DNA from: Phycisphaerae bacterium
Lineage (GTDB): Bacteria; Planctomycetota; Phycisphaerae; Phycisphaerales; SM1A02
Length of the DNA: 5,035 nt
Direction: 5' to 3'
NCBI GenBank assembly: GCA_018663565.1
Contig: JABJQE010000132.1
Location: forward strand, 1-5,035
Shown here piece after piece: positions 1 to 5,035 of this stretch. The translations under genes were made by a program, and so were the position numbers. Below the pieces are notes generated by a model. It did not search any database and had not been told where the DNA came from. It worked only from the letters and a program-made list of their open reading frames with translations. Each line of letters begins with the position of its first letter. Positions within the stretch are counted from its first letter, which is position 1.

Positions 1-1042
1 AATACATCACGAGTGCAAGCGAAAACACATCGAGCATGCTCCACTCGCTGACATAACGCATGATCAGATAACAACGTCGTCGCCACTGATGTGGCAGAGG
101 AACATACAGCGATACGAGCAACATCAGCATGACCAGGATTGGTGCGGCCACGAGAAACAAAAACATCACAATGGCAAAGACTTGCAGCTCGTCGGTAAAC
201 AAGAACGTAATGCCACCCTTGAGTGACCAGATGTTGCTCGCCAAACCAAATTTATCGACCTGAAACATTGGCCGAAAGAACGCAAACGAAATCACCACGA
301 TTGCAATTGATGCAAGCGCCGTGGCAACAACTCCTTGCCAGCCAGCATAGACAATAAGTGGGCGAATCTTGTCGGAAGGAAGTCTTTCTCGCGGGCCTGC
401 GCGGCGGGAAAATTCATGCAGGATCAGCCCGGCCGACATGCTCAAGATGATCGCGCTGAGGAAGCAGTACAACCCGTACTTGACATCGACGCCAACAAAA
501 GCCTCTTTGCTCAATACAAAGAGTAGAAGGAGCGAAACAAAAACATCGAGCAGGCTCCATCGCCCCAAATGCCCGAGGGCCGACAAGAGCCGTTCCCGGC
601 CATGACTCGTCATGGGGCGATACATGCTGATCGAAGCCAACACAATCTTGAGCGGGGGGAATAGGATCGAGAAACCCACAACCAGCAGGACCAGCGGGTA
701 CAAGCCATGAGTCCATAACAGTTGAACAACCTTGAGAATCGAATAGTCGCCAGCAAGGCTCGACATCAAAAATGAGTCAATTTTGAGAAAGGGCACGCCT
801 GGCAGGAGCGCAGTAATGTTGAGTACAGCAGAGAGGCCAAGCAGTACGGGCACAACGATCTTCGCCCACATCGGCAAAGCAGACGAGAAGCGATCCTTGG
901 CAATCTCGGGATCTGTGGTACCCGGCTGGCTCGATTTCGGATGTCTCTTGAACAATGCAGCTGGCCCTTCCCTGGCAGAACCGCCTTGGAGCGGCTTGCT
1001 ACAGAATACCCCGTTGAACGCATCTTGAAGCGATAGCCGCAC
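1..1042 (-). CDS. PqiA-family two-module integral membrane protein, C-terminus off the left edge
   Basis: Paraquat-inducible protein A family members are inner-membrane proteins that work with MCE-domain partners (PqiB/LetB type) in lipid trafficking between membranes. The minus-strand frame reads 347 codons to the window edge without a stop. Two modules are visible. The first has hydrophobic segments near residues 59-80, 114-138, 163-178 and 190-209, the FPPLK signature at 128-132 and WSLLDVF at 162-168. The second has segments near 232-256 and 285-313, then WSMLDVF at 334-340. The 172-residue spacing fits one PqiA module. The paired CxxC zinc ribbons of E. coli PqiA are not visible. The start is uncertain. 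GTG at 1042 is preferred because an AGGAGG with a hairpin spacer lies upstream. ATG at 871 (residue 58, MWAKIVV) also suits the family but has no ribosome site. The frame is open up to a stop at 1141. Any MCE partner gene would lie beyond the left edge. The family call is solid; the start is not. Confidence 0.82.
   Translation of the reverse strand, partial: MRLSLQDAFNGVFCSKPLQGGSAREGPAALFKRHPKSSQPGTTDPEIAKDRFSSALPMWAKIVVPVLLGLSAVLNITALLPGVPFLKIDSFLMSSLAGDYSILKVVQLLWTHGLYPLVLLVVGFSILFPPLKIVLASISMYRPMTSHGRERLLSALGHLGRWSLLDVFVSLLLLFVLSKEAFVGVDVKYGLYCFLSAIILSMSAGLILHEFSRRAGPRERLPSDKIRPLIVYAGWQGVVATALASIAIVVISFAFFRPMFQVDKFGLASNIWSLKGGITFLFTDELQVFAIVMFLFLVAAPILVMLMLLVSLYVPLPHQWRRRCYLIMRYVSEWSMLDVFSLALVMY
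23..43 (-). repeat. Internal repeat copy encoding WSMLDVF (module 2 of the PqiA-like protein)
   Basis: These 21 bases encode the module-2 signature and match the module-1 copy at 539-559 at 19 of 21 positions. The repeat reflects the tandem duplication of the PqiA module held by selection on the motif, not a mobile element. The copy also contains the perfect palindrome GAGCATGCTC at 32-41. Confidence 0.6.
539..559 (-). repeat. Internal repeat copy encoding WSLLDVF (module 1 of the PqiA-like protein)
   Basis: This is the partner of the repeat at 23-43. It differs at two positions, one of which changes Met to Leu in the conserved motif. Separation is 516 bases, or 172 codons, the expected length of one PqiA module. 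Confidence 0.6.
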
Positions 1043-1069
1043 CGCCCAGCGTGGGCACAGTATCCTCCT
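1043..1069 (-). promoter_or_regulatory. Strong Shine-Dalgarno plus spacer hairpin before the PqiA-like gene
   Basis: On the minus strand a perfect AGGAGG lies at 1069-1064. A 13-nt hairpin follows at 1056-1044, with arms GCCCA and TGGGC and a 3-nt loop, and then GTG at 1042. The linear distance from AGGAGG to this GTG is 21 nt, too long for normal initiation. Folding the hairpin out leaves about 8 nt, which is ideal. The same AGGAGG is also 5 nt from a GTG at 1058 that opens a 19-codon frame ending in TAG at 1001-999. That frame could be a leader peptide or the remnant of a frameshifted start. The sequence elements are seen directly; their use is inferred. Confidence 0.4.
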
Positions 1070-1103
1070 CACGATACGACACACCTTGCGGAGTTCAATA
1101 CCG

Positions 1104-1826
1104 ATGTCTACAAAAAGCACCTCACAACGCCCCCAACTCTACGCCGGTGATGGTGACCGCCTCATGGAGGCCGACCGCCGAAGCGACCGAATCGTGCTCT
1201 TGCCCGGACACGACCCACGCGAGGCTCATCTTGGCGGCGGGGATATCCGTATCCAATGGGGACAGAGCCTCCTGCGGGACGTGCTCGCTGGCCGCTACCG
1301 AACCGTGATCTGTGGCATGAATGACGAAGACAACTCACGTGGCATCATTGGGACGCTGCTTGAGATGGTCACGACGAGCCAGTGGACGATTGAATCGGCC
1401 ACATCCTACGCCCGCGTATTCCAAGAGTCAGCCTCGCTCCATGGCCGCGGCGATCGTGAACCATATGTCTTGAAGTTTGACCTCGACAGCATGTTGATCC
1501 TCGCAATCCTGCGACCTCGAGGACAGAGTTCTTTCACACTTGATCACTTTGACCATGGATTCAGAACAGTGTCCAAGATGCTCCAGGGTCGCATTGATCG
1601 GCAGCCAGTCGCGAGTGTGTCATTCCTTGGCGCAGCCTCCAACCGACTCGTCGACGAGACCGGCGAAGAGCCACCGTTCGAGCACGTACTTCGCGGGATG
1701 TACAACTCGGGGTATCGCGGCGACGTGTACCCATCGCTACCCATGTGGCAAGTTGCTCCAACCGGTGCGTTCGCGACATTCCCCTTCCCCGAGAGCCTTG
1801 ACCGCATGCGAGAAGGGTCGAGCTAG
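1104..1826 (+). CDS. Soluble protein of unknown function, 240 aa
   Basis: I do not recognise the family. The protein has no signal peptide and no membrane segment, so it is probably cytoplasmic. It is mixed alpha/beta in character, with a single cysteine (C70). Segments that look constrained are LLPGHDPREAHLGGGDIRIQ (32-51), a TVICGMNDEDNSRG stretch (67-80), VLKFDLDSMLILAIL (122-136), SFLGAASN (173-180) and an aromatic- and proline-rich tail with YRGDVYPSLPMW (204-215). Two strongly hydrophobic strand-like stretches separate charged loops rich in Asp, Arg and Gly. ATG at 1104 is chosen because GGAG at 1090-1093 sits 10 nt upstream; an upstream in-frame TTG at 1086 is less likely. The gene is divergent from the PqiA-like gene. 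Its TAG at 1824-1826 overlaps the stop of the facing transporter gene. A long frame with protein-like composition and good packing against both neighbours supports it as real. No function is assigned. Confidence 0.8.
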   Translation: MSTKSTSQRPQLYAGDGDRLMEADRRSDRIVLLPGHDPREAHLGGGDIRIQWGQSLLRDVLAGRYRTVICGMNDEDNSRGIIGTLLEMVTTSQWTIESATSYARVFQESASLHGRGDREPYVLKFDLDSMLILAILRPRGQSSFTLDHFDHGFRTVSKMLQGRIDRQPVASVSFLGAASNRLVDETGEEPPFEHVLRGMYNSGYRGDVYPSLPMWQVAPTGAFATFPFPESLDRMREGSS

Positions 1827-3151
1827 AGGCCACTTCGCAGCGACGGACCTGCGCCTAACACCTCTCTGGCCTGATGGGGATCAATGATCGCTAGGAGCGG
1901 CAAAGGCAACAGTTGCAAGCCTGCAGCGACAACATAGGCGCCCTGGAACGTCACGAGGTCTGCGACTTCTACCGTCAATCCTTGCCCGAGTGTACGCGAG
2001 AGATTCAAGAGCGCCATGTACGCAGTGAACTGTGTCGCCGCAACAAGTGGCCACGACACTTGCATGCACAATGCGAAGATTGAGACAAATAACACGCCCG
2101 ACAAGAACGCCTCTGCCACCATCATTCCAACAATGAATGAATCCGATCGCCAAAGGCCTCTCGCGTCGGCAAAAACCAAGTACGACAAGGCGAGACCGCA
2201 TCCAGCCAGCAACGCCATTCGCCGCGGTCCCACACGATCGGCAAGAAATCCTCCTCCGATGGAACCGCCCAATCCAGCCCACGTAGCGATGCCAGTCCAC
2301 GTGGCGTTCTTCTCCACGCCCCATCCGAGTTCATCCACGATGAGTACCGTGGAATACCCCGTCAAGAAACCACTTGGAAGACTCAGCAAAATCGCAACGG
2401 CCGCCAATGCGAGGGTCGATCGAAGCGTAAATGCTCGAATGAGCCGCCGCATCACGGTCACTGCCGAATCAGCAAGCGCTGGCGATTGCGGTGAGGCCTC
2501 GCCTGCCATCCACGGCAATAATCGTTCGCCTCGGTGCTCGCGGAGAAAGAGTGGAAGCAGCATGACAGCAGCCACCGCGCATGCAATGACCGCAAAGCCA
2601 ACTCGGAGATCGGTGGCCGCCACAATCGACCCCATCCCTGCCCCGCCAAGCGCATTGCCCATGTACGAACTGCCATACATGAATCCATTTACGCGGCCAC
2701 GTTCCTCTTCACGCAACAAGTCCACTGCGAGCGCGTCAACTGATACGTCTTGAAGCGCCGAACAGGCGCTCATACAGAACAAGCCCACCGCAAGAAAAGT
2801 ATCGTGGTGAAGTGGATCAGGGCCAAAGGCAAGCACCACAAGCGCGAGCACCATGCCACACTGCGCAATCAAAATCCACGGGCGCCGGCGACCCATCGAT
2901 GGCCAACCAAAGCGATCTATCACCGGGCCGTACACCCACTTGAATGCCCATGGCAACGTCGCGATCGCAAGAAGTCCGCCAATATCAGCGGGGGTTCGCC
3001 CTTCACCGGCTAGGACCGAGGCGAGCGTGATAAACATGAACCCGTAGGGCAAGCCCTGCGTGAAGTACAACCCGCACAAGGCAACAAGTCGCCACCCCGG
3101 TCGATCACGCAAATTCCACGGCCGCCGCGCGGCGCTACTCTGCTGCGGCAT
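1823..3151 (-). CDS. AmpG/PAT-like major facilitator transporter, 442 aa
   Basis: This is a 12-segment inner-membrane transporter. After a short basic cytoplasmic start come TM1 with TQGLPYGF (31-38), then LPWAFKWVYGPVIDRFG (66-82) and GRRRPW (87-92), the family's loop 2-3 signature. SALQDVSVDALAVDLL (131-146) follows, then a central cytoplasmic loop near 203-238. The second half includes GFLADRVGPRRMALL (301-315), the matching loop of the C-terminal bundle, and AATQFTAYMALLNLSRTLG (371-389). These patterns match the PAT branch, which holds AmpG muropeptide permeases and acetyl-CoA transporters, more than drug exporters. The usual AmpG job is importing anhydromuropeptides for cell-wall recycling, but the substrate here is not readable from sequence. 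ATG at 3151 lies inside the end of the glycosyltransferase gene (17-nt overlap), with a GAGG about 12 nt upstream, so coupled translation is likely. The stop shares CTAG with the convergent gene. The family is clear; the substrate is unknown. Confidence 0.92.
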   Translation of the reverse strand: MPQQSSAARRPWNLRDRPGWRLVALCGLYFTQGLPYGFMFITLASVLAGEGRTPADIGGLLAIATLPWAFKWVYGPVIDRFGWPSMGRRRPWILIAQCGMVLALVVLAFGPDPLHHDTFLAVGLFCMSACSALQDVSVDALAVDLLREEERGRVNGFMYGSSYMGNALGGAGMGSIVAATDLRVGFAVIACAVAAVMLLPLFLREHRGERLLPWMAGEASPQSPALADSAVTVMRRLIRAFTLRSTLALAAVAILLSLPSGFLTGYSTVLIVDELGWGVEKNATWTGIATWAGLGGSIGGGFLADRVGPRRMALLAGCGLALSYLVFADARGLWRSDSFIVGMMVAEAFLSGVLFVSIFALCMQVSWPLVAATQFTAYMALLNLSRTLGQGLTVEVADLVTFQGAYVVAAGLQLLPLPLLAIIDPHQAREVLGAGPSLRSGL

Positions 3152-4286
3152 CTCGGTACATCGCCTCGAGGCCGCTTGCTACACGCTCAATGGAGAGTCG
3201 ATCGAATACCCACGCTCGACCAAGCTGACCCATCTCGACAAGTTTCTCTCGGTCTGCGAGCAATGGAAGTATCCCTTCAATAATTGCATCGGCCGATTGA
3301 TCAACCGCCACGCCACCCCCGCTGCCAACGATTTCCCGCCATGTGTCCACAAGTTTGGTCGTCATAACTGCCGTGCCACACGACAGTGCTTCGTACTGCA
3401 CAAAGCCAAAGTTCTCTTGGCTCGTCGGAAGCACAAACAGATCGCAGGCTTCATACAAAGACAATTTTTCCTCACCACCAACATGCCCAACGAAGTGCAC
3501 GCGATCAGCCACGCCCTGCTGTTCGGCGAGTCGCTTCATCGATGCGAGATAGGCATCATCGCCCGTGCCTGCAATGACAAGCTGCGTACCCGGATGCACT
3601 TGGGCAATGCGAGGCATAGCGGCAAGCAAGTGCTCAATGCCCTTCTTCACATGAATCCTGCTGAGAAACAATATGTTGGGGCCATCTTCGGCCAGGTGCG
3701 GCCACCGCTTCTGGGCACGTTCGGGGCCTGGCAGTGTTTCGAATTGCTCAAGATCAATAAGATTCGGCACCACACGACCTTGCCCACGTGGGAACCACTT
3801 TCCAGATTGCTCAAGTTCTGCATCGGCGGTGCAGTGCACAAAGGCTGCGCCTTCGAGCACCTTCCGTCCACCGAGCGAGAGATACACCCGCTTCTTGAAC
3901 GTGCCTTGCGCCATGCACCAATCATCAAGCATGCCCCGCAAACTGACGCAGTACGGCACTCCCATCTTGCGAGCGAGTGCGGCAATCTGCATATTGGGCC
4001 GTTCCCACACACCATGCAGCTGAAGTACATCGGTGTTCTTGAACACTTCACGGAGGCCCGCGAGTTGACCAGGCCGAAAGAACCCGCCAGGCAATGCGGG
4101 GCGGGGAATCTCTAATACGCCCGGGCCTTCGCCAGCGAGCCACTCGGCAGGCACATCCTTCACGCTCGTGGTAGCGAGCGTGACGTCGTGGCCACGTTTC
4201 TGCAGCACCCGCGTCAGATCCACGACTGCTCGTGGAGGGCCGCCGACTTCAAAGTCCACATACTCAATGTATTCAACAATTCGCAT
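3135..4286 (-). CDS. GT4-type glycosyltransferase (GT-B fold), 383 aa
   Basis: This is a retaining glycosyltransferase expected to move a sugar from a nucleotide-sugar donor to a lipid-linked glycan, polysaccharide or other envelope acceptor at the cytoplasmic membrane face. The N-terminal domain opens with MRIVEYI and the glycine loop VGGPPRAVVDL (14-24), followed by LQLHGVWERPN (88-98) and SLRGMLDDW (115-123), a pattern common in polysaccharide-assembly GT4 enzymes. The linker PNLIDLEQF is at 174-182. The C-terminal donor domain has ILFLSRIHVKKGIEHLL (205-221) with R210 and K214/K215 expected to contact donor phosphates, VIAGTGDD (237-244), and the EX7E motif with E291 and E299. Length is normal and the protein looks intact. 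ATG at 4286 gives the canonical N-terminus; an upstream TTG at 4310 would add eight atypical residues. No ribosome site has good spacing: AGAGG lies 16 nt away. The gene follows the dockerin-protein stop by 25 nt and overlaps the transporter start. Donor and acceptor are not predictable here. Confidence 0.94.
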   Translation of the reverse strand: MRIVEYIEYVDFEVGGPPRAVVDLTRVLQKRGHDVTLATTSVKDVPAEWLAGEGPGVLEIPRPALPGGFFRPGQLAGLREVFKNTDVLQLHGVWERPNMQIAALARKMGVPYCVSLRGMLDDWCMAQGTFKKRVYLSLGGRKVLEGAAFVHCTADAELEQSGKWFPRGQGRVVPNLIDLEQFETLPGPERAQKRWPHLAEDGPNILFLSRIHVKKGIEHLLAAMPRIAQVHPGTQLVIAGTGDDAYLASMKRLAEQQGVADRVHFVGHVGGEEKLSLYEACDLFVLPTSQENFGFVQYEALSCGTAVMTTKLVDTWREIVGSGGGVAVDQSADAIIEGILPLLADREKLVEMGQLGRAWVFDRLSIERVASGLEAMYRDAAAE

Positions 4287-4311
4287 TGGTCGTGAGGATA
4301 CACCTCTCAAC

Positions 4312-5035
4312 TCACAGGCACAGGCCCCACAACGAAATCATCATCAGGAGGTCGTCAGCATCAATACTGTCGTCCCCGTTTGTATCGCCTTCACAGCCGA
4401 TCTCACACACGCCCCACCCACTTATCACTACGAGCAGATCCGCAATATTCACAACGCCGTTCCCATCGAAGTCAGACGCGCAGGCGCACGCTACTTGAAT
4501 CGAATTCTCGCCAAGATCGACATAGTCACCAACAACTTGATCCGGCGAATTGGCGCATATTTCGACCGCCAATAGCGAAAGGCCTAAGCCAACAGATTCA
4601 ATACCACCGCCCGACACAGTTGCTTCGTTGTGCTGGAATCTGCTCTCTGAAGCGGCCACATCGCCCCCCTGTACCCACAGCCCACCACCAGTCTCGGCCT
4701 GGCATCGTCGCACGGTCGTTGTGGACCAGGCGGCAAGTACGTCTGTAAGCAACATCCCACCACCATCATTAGTTGCCACACAATCCGTCACCGCCACATC
4801 AACTCCGCTCAGTGTTCCACCCTGCAGACTGAGGCCGCCGCCTCGCCACGCCACGCCCCCGATACACATGGTGTCTTCCAAGACTGTCATGCTCTGCGAC
4901 GCCCACAGTAATCCACCTGTGAGCGTGGCCTGCCCTGCTTCAATCTGCGAGTGACGCACCTCCACGCTGCCATCACTCACCGCAACAACACCGCCATGGT
5001 CAGTCGTTCCACCACTGAGCACCGCGTCGCTCACA
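4312..5035 (-). CDS. Secreted beta-helix repeat protein with C-terminal dockerin-like domain, N-terminus off the right edge
   Basis: About 240 C-terminal residues are present; the frame continues past the right edge, so signal peptide and full length are unseen. Residues 1-155 (counted from base 5034) are Gly/Ser/Thr/Val-rich short repeats with recurrent GG or GGG turns, such as DCVATNDGGGMLL (84-96), CQAETGGGLWV (111-121) and FQHNEATVSGGGI (133-145). This is typical of right-handed parallel beta-helices and close in style to polymorphic outer-membrane protein repeats. Next comes a CANSPDQVVGDYVDLGENSI block (160-179), then two EF-hand-like calcium loops, each followed by WG-x-C, ending two residues after the last tryptophan-glycine pair. 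Such proteins are exported and probably surface-bound or extracellular. The GTG at 5034 is an internal codon, not a start. The stop TGA at 4314-4312 lies 25 nt before the glycosyltransferase ATG. Enzymatic activity cannot be judged because any catalytic part would be upstream. Confidence 0.88.
   Translation of the reverse strand, partial: VSDAVLSGGTTDHGGVVAVSDGSVEVRHSQIEAGQATLTGGLLWASQSMTVLEDTMCIGGVAWRGGGLSLQGGTLSGVDVAVTDCVATNDGGGMLLTDVLAAWSTTTVRRCQAETGGGLWVQGGDVAASESRFQHNEATVSGGGIESVGLGLSLLAVEICANSPDQVVGDYVDLGENSIQVACACASDFDGNGVVNIADLLVVISGWGVCEIGCEGDTNGDDSIDADDLLMMISLWGLCL
4315..4479 (-). other. Dockerin-like duplicated calcium-binding domain (GC type)
   Basis: This is the C-terminal domain of the beta-helix protein, residues 186-240 as counted in the window. 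Loop 1 has D188, D190, N192, N196 and D199 at positions 1, 3, 5, 9 and 12. Loop 2 has D217, N219, D221, D225 and D228 at the same positions. Each loop is followed by a hydrophobic helix, LLVVISGWG and LLMMISLWG, and a cysteine (C210, C239), with C214 in the linker. The loop-helix duplication and the position-12 Asp match dockerin type I geometry. Planctomycete proteins with this ending have no known cellulosome, so an anchoring or sorting role is inferred. Confidence 0.85.

Noticed and set aside
766..1023. Minus-strand 85-codon frame with a CRCGRRSLCPYC stretch resembling a zinc ribbon
   Set aside because: It is out of frame with the PqiA-like gene and overlaps DNA that encodes that protein's first membrane segment. 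The cysteines are a chance product of the shifted frame, not the missing ribbon.
1014..1066. Sigma70-like promoter for the plus-strand 240-residue gene (TTGAAC/TTGAAG with TATCCT)
   Set aside because: No -35-like hexamer lies 16-18 nt from a credible -10, so pairing is unsupported.
1827..1890. Possible terminator just past the convergent stops, including a near-palindrome GATCAATGATC at about 1880-1890
   Set aside because: The stem is only four bases around a three-base centre, is not followed by a T-run, and lies inside the transporter coding region.
2016..2753. Plus-strand open frame of 245 codons opposite the transporter gene
   Set aside because: Composition is low-complexity Ala/Ser/Pro/Arg with no recognisable motif, as expected from reading the complement of a membrane-protein gene.
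2956..2963. GCGATCGC octamer
   Set aside because: Found once in this region with no sign of a dispersed repeat family; expected by chance in moderate-GC coding DNA.
3060..4115. Plus-strand open frame of 351 codons lying opposite the glycosyltransferase gene
   Set aside because: It is antisense to a gene with clear GT4 motifs, has a His-, Cys- and Arg-rich composition without domain structure, and crosses the boundary into the transporter gene. It is a codon-bias shadow.

Overview
This window most resembles a planctomycete chromosome, probably Phycisphaerae or a related lineage. The best clue is the rightmost gene. It encodes a secreted-type protein with glycine-rich beta-helix repeats that ends in a two-loop dockerin-like calcium domain with WG-x-C signatures, an arrangement I associate with that group. 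GC content is moderate and Shine-Dalgarno (SD) signals are mostly weak. The assignment rests on protein style, not on a marker gene.

Layout, left to right. From 1 to about 1042 on the minus strand lies most of a PqiA-family integral membrane protein with two tandem modules; its C-terminus runs off the left edge. A short divergent intergenic region (about 1043-1103) holds a perfect AGGAGG followed by a small hairpin. From 1104 to 1826 on the plus strand is a 240-residue soluble protein that I do not recognise. It converges on a minus-strand block, and its stop codon and that of the facing gene share the bases CTAG. The minus-strand block, in transcription order from the right edge, is the dockerin-ended beta-helix protein (N-terminus off the window), a GT4-type glycosyltransferase (4286-3135), and an AmpG/PAT-like major facilitator transporter (3151-1823). 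The glycosyltransferase starts 25 nt after the dockerin gene stops, and the transporter start overlaps the glycosyltransferase end by 17 nt. All three could be one transcript, and the last two are very probably translationally coupled.

The genes are linked by a cell-envelope theme: a lipid-trafficking-type membrane protein, a surface or exported protein, a sugar transferase and a small-molecule transporter. No direct functional link is proven. I found no tRNA, rRNA, CRISPR array, insertion sequence or phage module, and no convincing new multi-gene system. The points most worth a second look are the start region of the PqiA-like gene, the unrecognised 240-residue protein, and the glycosyltransferase coupled to a transporter behind a dockerin-ended surface protein. 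No non-coding stretch exceeds 300 bases.
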